Origin: Gerris lacustris
Lineage: Eukaryota > Arthropoda > Insecta > Hemiptera > Gerridae
NCBI GenBank assembly: GCA_951217055.1
Contig: OX578277.1
Location: forward strand, 62,900,388-62,964,387
DNA: 64,000 nt
Direction: 5' to 3'
Under the pieces are notes generated by a model. It ran no database searches. It saw nothing but the letters and a program-made list of their open reading frames with translations, and was not told the origin of the DNA. This document shows positions 33,307-45,149 of the stretch, one piece after another; position 1 is the first letter of the stretch; every line of letters begins with the position of its first letter. The position numbers and the translations under genes were made by a program.

Positions 33307-33735
33307 CTAGCTGGATACCCGTGCTTCGCTACGGAGTGTTATTTTAATTTGATAAGTTTAAGAAACATTTAAATAATTTTACTATGCGAGAATATCTAGA
33401 TTCTATCCCTCCCACTTATTTCTCCCTCCTCTTTGATAATTTGCAAATATCCTAAATTTACCCCCTTCCTAATTGAAAATATGAAAAAACTGTATACATA
33501 ACAACAATTACTGTACTCTTAAGAGCTTTTCAACGAAATTCATCATGAAGGGTATTCATTACTTTGACCCCGTTTTCATTTCTTGTACCCCGTACCCCTG
33601 TGTACCAAAATTCAAAATTCGAAAATTCATGTAGACAGTGATTTTCCCCTTGCTTTAAAGGTTAAGTGTGCAAAAATGGTTAAGTGTATGTTTTCATCGA
33701 GATCGGACTAAAACTGTATAAAGAACATAAACATA
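33307..33735 (-). mobile_element. Helitron 3' end, 5'-truncated
   Basis: On the minus strand it ends with the hairpin CCGTagcgaagcACGGG (a mirror of 33318-33335) and CTAG (33307-33310), then T. It carries the module 'ggggtacaagaaatgaaaac' and other blocks seen in the Helitron at 9496-10626 and belongs to the same family. Its 5' part is cut off where the inverted-repeat element at 33738 begins. Confidence 0.8.
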
Positions 33736-33737
33736 TA

Positions 33738-34935
33738 CAGTGTGTCCCAAGATAGAGTATCCGAGAGAAAATTTTTCTTAATTTCAGGTTTTCGAAAAAT
33801 CATTCTTTATAAAAATTCCTGCATGTTCTTAAACCTCTAAAATGAATAAAATTATCTTGATTTTTTTGTACAGGGTGTTCTGTTTTTTAAAAACTTTAAA
33901 ATTTGACCAAGAGTAAACTACCCTTATTCTTTATGGTGTCGAAAAATATTATTTTTAAAAGTGGTTCAGAATTGCAAAAAAAAAATGTATAAAAATTAAA
34001 TATTAATTTATTAAATTTTAGTTTATTTTCTGAAATATTAAATTTTAGTTTATGTCCTAAAAATAAGCTATAAGCTAACTACAACATTGTATAGATCTCT
34101 TTGGATTTTTATAATAAACAAGTCAAACATTTAATGACAACAAATAGTTTATGTATTTCTTTAATTTTATTTTTCAACTCTGTTGATTTTTTCATGATAC
34201 TTAATTAGATGCTATGATTAGAATTATTAATTACTTGTTGTGATGATAATTTTTTAATTTATTTATTACATTAGCTTATTATTTGATTTATAAGTAATTT
34301 TTTTCATAAAATAAATGCCTTTTGCTTATTTACAAGCTTTTATTTAATTTGCAATGCTTGTATGTATGTATGTTCGGTTTAAATCTTGCAACTGAATTTT
34401 AAAGCTATCCTCAACCCATTGGAATGAAATTTTGCATACACGTTTAGTTTGAATGACAATGCATAAGTGCTAGCATAAGGGCTAGCTAAGTGACGTCATT
34501 CTAAATCCAATATGGCGGACTAGTTATTTGTTAAGCTTCCCATGATATGGGTATTAAATGAAAGGGTTTGCGGAGAAGAATACGAATAAAAGCTTGTTTT
34601 AAAAAAAAGAAAATAAACTAAAATTTAATATTTCAGGAAATTAACTAAAATTTAATAATTCATAAAATAAATTAATATTAATTTTTATACGTTTTTTGCA
34701 TTCTGAACCACTTTTATAAATCATATTTTTCGATACCATAAAAAATAAGGGTAGTTTACTCTTGGTCATATTTTAAAGTTTTTAAAAAACAGAACACCAT
34801 GTACACAAAAATCAAGAAAATGTTATCATTTTTAGAGGTTTAAGAACATGCAGGAGTTTTTATAAAGAATAACTTATTTTCGAAAACCCAAAATTAAGAA
34901 AAATTTTTCTCTCAGATACTTTATCTTGAGACACA

Positions 34936-34938
<3 letters not shown>
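33738..34938. mobile_element. TA-flanked inverted-repeat element (MITE-like)
   Basis: CAGTGTGTCCCAAGATAGAG at 33738 is preceded by TA; its complement with a few changes ends near 34938. Inverted arms of about 300-340 bp are visible (33738-34045 and 34600-34938), sharing 'agagtaaactacccttattc' and 'ttcttaaacctctaaaa' (or complements). Terminal CAGTGTGTCCC and TA flanks suggest Tc1/mariner superfamily. No transposase is present. A family E MITE (34332-34597) is inserted in the centre and a (TA)n tract abuts the right end. Confidence 0.7.
34332..34597. mobile_element. Family E MITE (copy 1)
   Basis: Terminal inverted repeats ACAAGCTTTTAT / ATAAAAGCTTGT bound 266 bp. Just inside the left end is a TGTATGTATG tract, then 'ttggaatgaaattttgcata', then 'tgacgtcattctaaatccaa'. 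The same arrangement is found at 50436-50719. Confidence 0.75.

Positions 34939-34940
<2 letters not shown>

Positions 34941-35019
<79 letters not shown>
34941..35019. repeat. (TA)n microsatellite
   Basis: About 40 TA units adjoining the right end of the 33738-34938 element. The minus frame 34860-35057 is an artefact. Confidence 0.9.
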
Positions 35020-35022
<3 letters not shown>

Positions 35023-35039
35023 CCATCTTGAAACAAAAT

Positions 35040-36300
35040 TCCCGATTGGTAAACCATTTATCAAAAGTTAATTGACCGATTTAGTTGAAATTTGGTATAC
35101 ATGATCCTCTTACTCATAATACTCAGGCTATGTTCGTTGGACAGCGTGATCCGTCATAGAGTTCGCGCGCAACGCTCGCGTAAACGAGAGGTTCAAAAAT
35201 TAAATTTGAATTTCAGGACGAAAAAAGATTCTATCATCATCTATTCGATGAGACGAACATTTTTTAGTAAAACCAACAGCGACGCCGCTATGCATTAATT
35301 AAGATTACGATAATTTAAAAGAATTATTTTAGTTGGATTAGGGTTTTTAGAATATTGTTTAGTTAAACATAATCGTAGTAGTTTAAAAGAAGTTTAAACT
35401 GCACAACATTGAACTACAAATTTCCAATAGAAATTCGCTCGGCTTGCGGAACCCCGCGGTAGGATTATTTTAAATTATTGGTGACTCATCAGGAGGGGTT
35501 AATGACGTCATAAAGATCCCATTTTCAATAGGGATCCTCATCTCAACGAGCTTGATTTTTCGATGCAAGTTTTATTTTGATACGTCAATTCGTTCGAGAG
35601 CTATCGTGCTCACAAGTTTTGTAAAACCTATTTGATCAGGGACCCATGAAACGTATTTTGGCCATAATCCCGGCTCAAACTCCCGCCATGCTAGTGGCTC
35701 TATAAGCAATTTTTTTTTTTTTTCCAATGGAAATTCGCTAAAAGCTAACATCTAAATTTTAAGGTTCTAGTGCAATTGGTTCCCGAGAAATCGTCTAGTC
35801 GAATTTTGCATATAAATGGGAATTTATAAAATTACGTGTGGTGGCACGGGACACCCAGTAGGAAGTTCCTTACATTTTTCATGAAATATAAATTATATAA
35901 TCACACTGATAAGTACGTATACGTTGCCAACTACCTACTTATACATGGCGGAGTTAAGAGACAAAATTAAAAGTAACAAGAAGCATTATTTGTATCATTA
36001 AAGCAAGCGTCTTAATAAATATGCATTGAATATTAAGAAAAAAGTTAATCATGATGAGTTTATAGTTAAAGGGTATGTTTGTAGTATATAGCCTGAGGGA
36101 AAAGAACTGTTTTCTACCTACCCCGGCTAAAATATATTTTTTCCGTGGTAGACTGTGAAATAGTAACTTTAGAGCCTAAAAAACATAGCTAAAATCCATT
36201 TTTTCATTACGTGGACTTAAAAAATCTTTTCATTACTCCTAGCTGTAAAGAAAAAATCTGTTACGTCCTAGGAACTAAAAGATTTTTATTTTCCGGCGGG
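35040..36300 (+). repeat. Family B interspersed repeat, longest copy
   Basis: Starts with CCGATTTAGTTGAAATTTGG (35078-35097) and continues through 'gttcgttggacagcgtgatcc' and the palindromic GCGCGCAACGCTCGCG (35164-35179). It then has the block about 'gattctatcatcatctattcg' and a long AT-rich body ending with 'aaatccattttttcattacg' near 36190-36210. The far end (36120-36240) matches 1-110 in reverse. The plus frame 35092-35298 lies in it and has partners at 40017-40208 and elsewhere, so it is repeat, not gene. Confidence 0.75.
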
Positions 36301-36547
36301 TAGTTGTCAAAACTTCCGTTAGTAGTGCTGCAGTCTTTGTAGAAATGCTTCTAGTACGATAAAAATCCGCTAGATGTCAATGCGTTTTATTTGTCTTTTC
36401 TTATAGTGTAACCTCTTTTTAAGGTTTCTTTTTTTAAGTCTTAAGTATGTACTAATATTTGTTATTATTATATATTGATTAGTGATTAATATTTAATGTT
36501 TTTTCATTGTCTGCTACCTCGGAAAAAATAGCATATGCTACGCGACT

Positions 36548-36652
36548 GTGAAGTGTTTTTTCTTTACCTTGGCAATATTTACTGTCTCGCTTCGCTCGAC
36601 AGTAAATGTAATTGCCGCGGTAAAGAAAAAACTCACTTCACAGCCTAGTAAC
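36548..36652. repeat. Long near-perfect hairpin (about 48-bp arms)
   Basis: Starting 'gactgtgaagtgttttttctttacc' and ending with its near complement, the arms meet at GTCTCGCTTCGCTCGAC (36592-36608). The stem 'ttctttacc...ggtaaagaa' and the CGAGCGA-type core resemble the palindromes in family I. Confidence 0.75.
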
Positions 36653-36689
36653 ATAATATACTATTTCAAAAAAACTTAAGGGTTAAAAT

Positions 36690-37185
36690 TTTTTTATTTT
36701 TTTCGACACTGTGAGGGGTATCATATAAAAGGGTACGTCGAGCTGATTACAAAAATATATAATTCTTTGGTTATAACTTTGATAGGACGAGCGTAGGCAA
36801 GTTTGAAGTGGGTGTGAAACGTGCCCCCCCCCCCCCTTTATCATTTTATTTTTTATTGACAAAATACGTTTTTTATAACTTTGGTCTTTTCGATGTATTT
36901 ATATGGGTGTAGTCCGGTAAGAGGAACACTCCTACAACATTTCATGGTCATAGGTCCTGTGGTTTCAGAGATATCGTGATGTGTCAGTGAGTCAGTGAGT
37001 GGTATTTGGAATTTATATACTGGGTGGGCCAAAAAAAAACGCTTTTTTTTGAACATTTATAGCTTAGCATCTGTAATAGATAGAGATATGGAATTTGCTG
37101 GGTCTGAAAACTACATTCTTCTACTTTAACTTTCATATCTATATCTTTAAAAACTATTGGGTGAAAGCCATGCAATGACGGTTTG
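36690..37185 (-). repeat. Family D-like repeat segment with poly(C)
   Basis: 36715-36840 shares 'gggtacgtcgagctgatta' (two mismatches tolerated) with 52520-52545 in family D and has a C13-type run near 36826-36838. The rest includes 'gtcagtgagtcagtgagtgg' near 36980-36998. The minus frames 36853-37175 lie in it. Confidence 0.45.
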
Positions 37186-37278
37186 AAATAGGTCTTAAAA
37201 AAAGTCGTCGTCCGGGTTGTAATCGTTGTTTGGTCTTATAGTTTTGATAGAATAAATTGCCATATGGTAGAGGGGAGG

Positions 37279-37551
37279 GGGGTTCTTTGTAGGTAAGGGG
37301 TAGGAGTCCCTAAGTGTTATAATATAACAAACATTGAAGATGTGTTAAGCACAATGTTGTCTGAAGTCTGGGCAATTCTCTTGCAAGTATTGTTTGCAAG
37401 GAGCGATGGGACAGGGATGGGAGCGATGGACACTATCTTGCATTAACGTGTAATTTAGCATTTGATCTTCAATTTCAGGCAACATTGTGCTTAACACATT
37501 TTCAATTTTTGTTATAACACTAAGGGACTCCTCCTACCTCTTACCTACAAA
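37279..37551. repeat. Foldback (about 72-80-bp arms)
   Basis: Arms 37279-37361 and 37480-37551 are inverted copies sharing 'gtgttaagcacaatgttg' and 'ggtaggagtccct' (or complements), around about 120 bp. No coding capacity. Confidence 0.7.
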
Positions 37552-37579
37552 GAAATTCCTAGGACTATAAATTACGCTT

Positions 37580-37690
37580 TTTAGGGTTTCGTGGGCATCC
37601 TAGAAGCCCTTATGCTTTTGGTTCGTCCGTCCTTGGCTCAAAGATCTCCTGACCTATTGTAGCTAGAGATTTGAAATTTGGTGTGCAAGT
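37580..37690 (+). repeat. Family C-like hairpin head
   Basis: AGGGTTTCgtgggcatcctagAAGCCCT forms an imperfect terminal hairpin (about 37584-37611). It is followed by 'ggttcgtccgtcc' and then GAGATTTGAAATTTGGTGTGC (37666-37686). It keeps the head layout described in the findings but the body is different from the other C copies. Confidence 0.5.
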
Positions 37691-38978
37691 GCAACTTTTT
37701 TGCCCCAAAACAGAAAAAAGTTTTAGCAACTTTTTTTCAAAACTCAACTTGAACTCGCTCAACTGCAATCAGCGAGGAAAGGCGAAAAAAAGAAGCTATT
37801 TCTCTCACAGATCACAGTCACCTTCCAACAATTAAGAAGAGAATCTTTGACAAATTAAAAGATAATTTTTACCCCCTCAATATTATTAAAAAAAGCTGGC
37901 ATAAACACACCAATCCCCACCGCAGGAATAGTAACAACGACAACATTATGATTAATAATACTAATACTAGAACTTTATTGGCACTACTAGAACGCCACTC
38001 TATTGGCAGTGTATTTTTTATTATTTTGAATTTTTTATTGGGGTATAAATTAGATTAGATCACAAATATAGATTGTGTCATCAAAATCGCGGCCATTTTA
38101 TAACCAAAAATGTGCCTTCCTAAAATGCTAAAGGAAAAGATGAGCTCCTTGCTCCTCAAAAGTGCAACTTTTTATATATTTTTTAGTAAGAACAAAAACA
38201 ATGTCGGAAATATTATTTTTTTATGACGGAAGAAACTCTTTTAGTAGCTTGCTACCAACTTGACGGGATTTTTTATAATAATTTCTAACTTCTGTACGAA
38301 GATTATTTATATTTTATATATAAATTTTATATTATAAGATTATTTATTATTGTCTTTCTTAAAAGGTCTGCTATATTAAAATATAGTTTATTAATAATTG
38401 TAGTATGAGGTTGTATCCTTTACCAAGAATCACATTTTAAACATAGAAAATTAGTGGTTACAACTGGAAATTCGACTGCCAAACTCAAAAAATGTCGCCA
38501 ATTTCGATCCCGTCCCACGGTTATTTTGTTGAGCTATTATTAGATAGTAAAGAATACTTCCTTAACTCGCAAAAGGGCGTGATCTCGGAGACCTAATTAA
38601 GCAGATATATCGGCAAAAAATAAATGTAACATTTTTTTATTTTCCCCCCGCTTAGAATAATACTATATATAGAAGGAGCATAGAATCGGAATCCTAAGCA
38701 ATTACTGATAAGAGACTGAAGCCAACTTTTGCCGAGAGGTTATGTCCTTAAGACCAGGCTGCCAACATAACAACACTCATTTTTTTCATTATACTGGAGA
38801 AGGTTGGACATACTTTTGTAACTATTCAAAGCCCGCTCACAAACAATCAAGAAAACAAACCCTGCCATTGGTTATTGTTTACGTTTCACTCTGACGTCAT
38901 TTTTTTCACCATTCATGATATAATAAACATTATTTTCAGCATATTTCAAGCTAAAAATAAGATAAAACACAATAAAAA
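37691..38978. other. AT-rich sequence, nothing recognised
   Basis: No repeat shared with other parts of the window and no plausible frame noticed. Confidence 0.5.
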
Positions 38979-39510
38979 TAGACTGCCAATTAGTGTGGCA
39001 CATAGCTTCCTTGCATTCTATCATGTATGTGAAAATTATTAATATTTTTAGCGATCTTTAACACTTCATAGCGGTGTCGCAGCTGGTTTTACTAAAAAAT
39101 TGTTTTTGTAAAAAATGTTTGCCTCATTGAATAGATGAAGTTAGATTTTTTCCCCGACCTAAAATTCCAACTTTAAATTTAAAGTTCACGTTTACGCGAG
39201 CTTTGCTCGTGAACGCTTGGACGTATAACGTTGTCCAACGAACTCGTCCTGGGCATTGGTAAAATGAACATGTATACCAAATTTCATCAAAATCGGTTGA
39301 CATTTACTCAAGTTATCGTCGCACGTTTCATAATTCGCGGACACACAGACCGACAGACAGACAGACAGACAGACAGACACGAGACCAAAAATGTTCCTTG
39401 ATGTCTGAAACGGATTTCTGTCTTGGAATTTTTAAAATCGGAGGCATAAAATTTTTCGTTCTCAAAAGTGAACACAATGCTTCCGTTACCTTCGGTAAGT
39501 TCGGAAGCAA
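38979..39510 (-). repeat. Composite of family A ends around family B
   Basis: 38979-39025 is A's far end in reverse. 39030-39345 is B, with CCAAATTTCATCAAAATCGG at 39277-39296. (GACA)n follows at about 39348-39378, then 39380-39510 is A's hairpin side in reverse, ending GCTTCCGTTACCTTCGGTAAG. B thus occupies the place of A's centre. The minus frames 39192-39538 are in this repeat. Confidence 0.75.
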
Positions 39511-39589
39511 TATTACAATAAACGAAACTAACTATCAATAATTAAAATTTACTAAAAATTAAATTAAACTAGGCATCGCGTGGCTCTAT

Positions 39590-40300
39590 CATTGAAGCGA
39601 GCGTATTGCAATGAAAAACTGAATATTGAAATTTATTAATCATGATGAATGTCATAGTTGAAGATAAGTGGAAGAGGGTAGTGTAGGGAAGAGTGGGGGT
39701 ACTCGGTACAAAGCTTATCTTCCTAAACAAACCTATACACTATACAACTATAACAATCTTCACCACCCGCGGTAGCTTTTAAACAATTATTATAAATGTA
39801 TCTCGTCACTACGCAAAGAATTTTGCTTGTATCAAGTTGAAATTTTGCATACCTGTTTCAATTGTGCATTAGATGGTGTATATGAAGTTTTATTAAAATC
39901 GTTACGTTAGAACGTAAGATATCGGTAAAAAGGTTGTTTTCTCTATTATAAACGTTTAGGTCGGCTTTAATAGTTTTAGCGATCTTTATTAAGTCATAAC
40001 GGTGTCGCTGTTGGTTTTAGTAAAAAATGTTATTTATAAAAAATGTTCGTCTCATCGAATAGATGATGATAGAATCTTTTCCCGTCCTGAAATTCCAATT
40101 TAATTTTTGTACCTCTCGTTTACGCGAGCGTTGCGCGCGAACTCTTTGACGGATCACGCTGTCCAACGAACTTAGCCTGAGTATTAGTAAGAGGATCATG
40201 TATACCAAATTTCAACTAAATCGGTCAACTTTTACACAAGTTATCGTCACACGCGTGAACGTTACTGACAGACAGACAGACAGACAGACAGACACGGAGC
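39590..40300 (-). repeat. Family B interspersed repeat
   Basis: Includes 39830-39930 (matching 300-400), the reverse of the GCGCGCAACGCTCGCG core at about 40121-40141, CCAAATTTCAACTAAATCGG (40205-40224) and a long GACA tract (40266-40296). The minus frame 40017-40208 and plus frame 40198-40401 lie in it. Confidence 0.75.
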
Positions 40301-40454
40301 ATATTTCGTTAAATGTAGGAAGCTCGCTACGCTCGCTTCAAAAACCGAAGGCAAATAATTTTAGAGTTATGACGTCACAAATTTCAAAAATGAATCTTTA
40401 GAACGCGGATTAAGGGACACAACCAAAGTTGGCTTCAATGTTATCAGTGATCTT

Positions 40455-40594
40455 CGACAGACACACAGAACCAAAAATTATCTCTGATTCTGAAACGGAT
40501 TTCTGTCATAGAATTTTTCAAATCGGAGACATCAAATTTCGTTTTCTAAAACTATCACATGGCTCCTGTTACCTTCGGTAAGCTCGGGAGCAAA
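40455..40594 (-). repeat. Family A hairpin end
   Basis: Begins with GACAGACACACAG and runs to CTCCTGTTACCTTCGGTAAGCTCGGGAG (40562-40590), a compensated version of the A hairpin: the outer stem has CTCC/GGGAG in place of CTTCC/GGAAG. It is separated from the B copy by about 150 bp of unrelated sequence. Confidence 0.7.
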
Positions 40595-41516
40595 AAAAGA
40601 AGAAAAGCTAACGCTTATTTCCTTATATTTGATTTCTTCTTATTTCAAATTTTTATTTCGAATATTAACAACGTTGAACTCTAAAAGAGTTGCTAAAAAA
40701 AAATAATAAGTCATCATAATTGCAAATGTTTCAGAATGTTATATAATATATTGTTTGAAAAAAAGAAGAGGGAAGTTGAATTTTTATCACGTTCCCTATA
40801 ACTTCTTCCTAATACTAGGTAAGAGTGGAGAGAAAGCAAAAAAAAAGAAATATATGTAGGTTATCCTGTATCGATTTCCATAAATAATGGTTGAAGGGGG
40901 TAGTTGCGGCGGGTGCTTGAGGATAAAAGGAGAGAAAAGGCATTTGATAAAGGGAGGATTGGCAAGGATTGGCGGGATTAAAGCAGGGCACGAGTGGAAG
41001 CCACTAGAGAAGGGACATCTCTATTGATCTGTGCTTTCCCCAACGGCCTCCAAATTTCAAACCTCAAACCTCCCTTTCACAATTCAAAGCATAAACTTAA
41101 CCTTACTCCTAGACTCTTTACTCCTTACAGCTTCAGAACCAGCTTAAGAATAACTTTAATTCTCTTTTTCTTGACCATTTACTTTCGGTCAATGGCATTT
41201 TCTAAATTATTTTTTCTTTACCCTTGAGTAGATATTTATTTAGGGGAAACGATTAAACGACAAATAGCCGCATTATTTCTGTAAAACCGACTACCCTCTT
41301 AAATTCTAGTTGAATTGTTTTCAGATCGTAATATCATTACACATGAGTGATTATAAACAATTTTGTTTCTTTCTGCATCATAGGCGGCCGAAGGTATGGG
41401 CTTGGCGGGCTAAGCCCATCCAAAAATCATAAGAATTGTAAAAGGAAAGGCTACACATACATAAACATAATATGAGCCACTTTTGTTTTATTACTGACCG
41501 GTAAATTTTTAAATTA
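40595..41516. other. AT-rich sequence, nothing recognised
   Basis: The plus frame 40994-41227 is unrecognised and proline/phenylalanine-rich. A short inverted block GGGCTTggcgggctAAGCCC lies at 41398-41418. Confidence 0.5.
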
Positions 41517-42099
41517 GTTTATCTACGATTGATTAGAAATATAAACATTATATCTTTGTTTAGATGCGTAGAAAGTGATTATTTACGTACTTGCATTCAT
41601 TGCGCATGCGCGTCTCATAGAACTGAACAATTCCTCTTCTTTACCACACAGTGTGCGGTAAAGAAGAGGAATTCTTCAGCTTTACGCACGATTAGCAAGT
41701 TTGTTTACATTTAACAAAACTAATTTGCAGTTCTTTTATTAATATAACTGTTTATATCGAGTTTTTAGTGAAAAACAATAAGTGAATCAAGTGACTTTGA
41801 CGAAAATGTGGAGAATAATACTCCTCCAGAAATAATTAATTCGGCAAAAAATACAACTCAAGAATTAATCCCATCTTTATCAAGAGAGAGATACGAACTT
41901 ACATACAGCAAGTTTATTTTTTTCTGTATTTATAATTTAAATATAACAATCGTAGATAAAGTACGGTACGCAACTCGTGCGAAAACGGCATTTTGCATTG
42001 CTCGTGTGGTTTTACAACCCTCGCTGTCGCTCGGGTGCAAACTCCGCACTCGCATGCAAAATGCTACTTTCCGCACTCGACGCGTAATGTACTATTAAT
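41517..42099 (+). mobile_element. Family I element carrying a gene fragment (copy 2)
   Basis: The inverse of the copy at 17979-18557. On the plus strand about 41780-41920 encodes SSDFDENVENNTPPEIINSA-like sequence (first part in a shifted frame) and then QELIPSLSRERYELTYSKF without a stop, better preserved than copy 1. The inverted pair TTTATCTACGATTG (41519) / CAATCGTAGATAAAGT (41949-41964) and the terminal hairpin-forming block (41963-42099) are present. The motif PSLSRERYELTYSKF suggests the N-terminal domain of a Crypton-type tyrosine-recombinase protein; this identification is tentative. The 96-residue frame 41808-42098 continues into non-coding hairpin sequence. Confidence 0.65.
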
Positions 42100-43314
42100 A
42101 ATAGTATTTTTCCTGAAACCGCATATCCAGTGAAGATGTTGTCAGAATATTTGCAATGAAGCCAAGAAAACTGCATTTGGTTTAGATTTTTGTGTTAGTT
42201 CATGCGATATCTTGTATAAGTAAAATTAAAAATATATTTATTAGTTTGCTAAAATTGTTATTATACGTTTCTTGCTCTCTAAAAGCTAATCAGTAGAAAT
42301 CAATATCACTCATATCATTTTTTTTATTTCGTTTTCAAAACAATTTTTAGGAAGACGTATTTTTCCCGCAGAAACATTACTCTCGGTGCGTGGTCAGTAA
42401 ACACCACGAGGGTCAAAAGGATTTTTTTCATAGGTTATCTTGGTTTCGTCGGGTTCGAGAGCTAGGTTGTTTTAAATAGGAAAGAAAAATTATTTGTAAA
42501 ATCAACCCAAAATAATTGCAAAACCCACCAATTTTGAACAAATAAAAACTCCGAAAACGGTGCTCCCGAAAATAACCTATTCCTTAAAGTCTGTTAAAAA
42601 CAGAAGAGAAATAATTGAAAAGTTCCTAAGGTACTAAAGTAAATAATTACTAAACCTCTAAACCGTTTAAACTTGGCACAATAGCACAACAATTATTATT
42701 TGGTTAAGCATGGATGAGTTGGCTGAAATAAATGCTCTATGGCAGTTAAAAACGTCTGCTGTTCAAAATTTTAACATTTATATTTCTTTTAACTTTTGAA
42801 TGGTTACAATGGTACAAAACTAAAATGGTACGAAACAGGTATAATAAACAATTATTTTTAGATGTCAAAATACCTTAAAAACGCCATTTTTTGGTGTTAA
42901 ATTTTTAAAAAAAATTCGGGGGAGGGCCCCCCACCCCCGCTATATTGCTCTAGAGCCCCCTATGTTCTGCATGCATACATGCTCAGTCAATCAACGATAT
43001 TTAAAGCACTTGTAAAACTAATTCCAAACCCAAAACCTTATCAAAACCTATTGAAAAATATTATTTATCAAAGATAATCATAGACGTGCCACGACTAACT
43101 GCCAATTTGCAAGTAAATTTATATATTTTTATTTTTTTTAATTTGTATATGAAGTCTGTTACTTCTTATTATACATGTTTTATAATGCAATTAATTTACG
43201 GAATAGCTCAGTATAATTTTTAATTTTGCAATATTACTAAACCAGCATCAAATTCATTCATTTAATAATGTTAATAGTATGCAAGTCCAAAAAACAGTAC
43301 AACACAGTTCTACA
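42100..43314. other. AT-rich sequence, nothing recognised
   Basis: Contains one G/C-run block near 42918-42952 (GGGGGAGGGCCCCCCACCCCCG). No coding frame noticed. Confidence 0.5.
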
Positions 43315-44085
43315 TTTAAAAATAGTATGCCATTTAGTGTGGCATTTTAGTTTCCATTCCGTAAGCGCAAAAACATTAACACCTATGACCTATATCTTAA
43401 AAAGTACTCATTCGATGTTTAAGTATTTTTCTTTGTTTGTCGAAAGAGGCCCCCAGATGATCTAATTTTAATTTCAACCATCTTCGCTCACTAAATATTA
43501 CTAAATTGATACTTTTATTTATAAAATAAAAATCAAAGCAATTTTGATACACTTAAAAAAAGGAGAGAAAAATAGTCTGTTAATTCAAAGATTTTAAAGC
43601 TGAAATCCGGCCCGGATGTCAGGAAACATGTTTGGTTCCATTTCTGTCTGTTATGGTACGTCCATTATTTTTGCGAACCAACATGTCTTTAAAACTACTC
43701 GTCAAATTTTAATAATATTTGGCTGGCCATAAATTAGCCTATTGTTGGTCCCTTATAAGTTTTAACTTTTTACATCTATTGTATTTTCTTCTCCTTCAAA
43801 CTTATTTTTTATTAACACTTATATACTCCATATGTAGGCTACTTTCGACTAACCATCGATAAGCACTTTTAAAGCATAGGTGTTGAAAAAAAGCTTTGTG
43901 CAATAATAGGCTAATTTTTCATCTCAATTTAATTAAAATTAGATAATAGTTTTAAAGATATATTTTGGATCAAAAAAATGTTGAACCAGAGACTGACAGA
44001 CAGGCATGGGACCAAAAACGTTCCTTGATGTCTGAAACGGATTTGTGTCCGAAAAATTCTTAAATTTGAGAAAAAAGACGAGACA
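43315..44085. repeat. Mosaic of family A fragments
   Basis: 43320-43450 is an A-type far segment ('cactcattcgatg...', 'tgtcgaaagaggccc'). 43590-43760 resembles the forward hairpin side. 43800-44085 includes reverse interior with GACTGACAGACAGGC and 'cttgatgtctgaaacggatt'. The order is scrambled. Confidence 0.6.
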
Positions 44086-44108
44086 TTCGCAATAAGTAAG
44101 GAAATATG

Positions 44109-44141
44109 TTTCTCATTTGCTGCTAAATAGCAAATGAGAAA
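44109..44141. repeat. Perfect 13-bp hairpin
   Basis: TTTCTCATTTGCT (44109-44121) and its exact complement (44129-44141) surround a 7-base loop, at the end of the A mosaic. Confidence 0.75.
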
Positions 44142-45072
44142 AGTAAAAAAGTATATGTTAAAGTAGAGAAGTAAATAAGTATGCAAAAGTAGAGAAAAAT
44201 GTAAATACATTTTCAATTATTCTTATTAACCACTACAACGAACCGGACACACGAATCAGAAATATTTACCCTACTGTAGTAATTTTTCTAAAATTACATG
44301 ATTAGGTTCATTATAATACAGCAAGTCGGATTACAATAAAATTGATTGTATTATTAAAATGAATATGATTAAACAAATATGTAAAATTTGGCCTTAAGAT
44401 TAAATGATTAAAAATAAAAATAAAAAAAATTATTTGCAATCTAAATGAACTAACTTTTATGTATCGTTATAACTATAATTTATAGTTATATTTATTAATC
44501 GCTATAATAATAATAATAATTAAACAGCAATTTCAATTTCTATTGTATTCTAATTAGAAAGAGTTTATTTGCATATTAACACACTCTAAAAATATATTGA
44601 TAGTTAAAATATTTGTAATGGGCAATGGTTAATTGGTTAATTAGTAATTAACATATATGAAATTTCCAAATAAAATATTTGTGTGTATATATACATATAA
44701 ATTAGTATCCTAAAGCAATAATTAAAAATAATGTAACAACTGAATTTATAACTATCTGCTTCAAACATATAACTTAAAAAAATTCTCTGAGTTATATGTT
44801 ATATTTAAATCCTTAATTCTTTAATTTATAAATATTTAAGGTCCAGCAATAGGTATAATACAACAGTTTATATTAAAAAGCATACACAGAAAACAAGCAC
44901 AGGGCGAAAAAGAGAGATAATGCGAAGTTCCTGAGTTTATGAAACATCAAGATATGTAAATTTGACCAAAGACTTAAACTATGTAACACTAAACTGGGTA
45001 ATTGATATAGTGAAAAAATTAGCCTTAATCTATTTATGTAAATTATCTAAATATATGTGTGAGCAGAGGAAC
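44142..45072. other. AT-rich sequence, nothing recognised
   Basis: Short A/T microsatellite runs only. Confidence 0.5.
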
Positions 45073-45143
45073 TGCCGATAAAGAAAATGCACAAAAATAA
45101 TAAAATAAAAATAATAAAAATGCCGATAAAGAAAATGCACAAA
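45073..45143. repeat. 23-bp direct repeat with AT spacer
   Basis: TGCCGATAAAGAAAATGCAC plus AAA occurs at 45073-45095 and again at 45121-45143, separated by 25 bp of A/T-rich sequence. It could be a replication-slippage duplication or a relic target-site duplication. Confidence 0.75.
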
Positions 45144-45149
45144 TAACGT

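Noticed and set aside
35092..35298. 68-residue frame with similar frames at 40017-40208 and 51022-51297, suggesting a conserved protein
   Set aside because: The similarity extends equally across non-coding parts of family B on both strands and the frames break at different points; it is repeat DNA.
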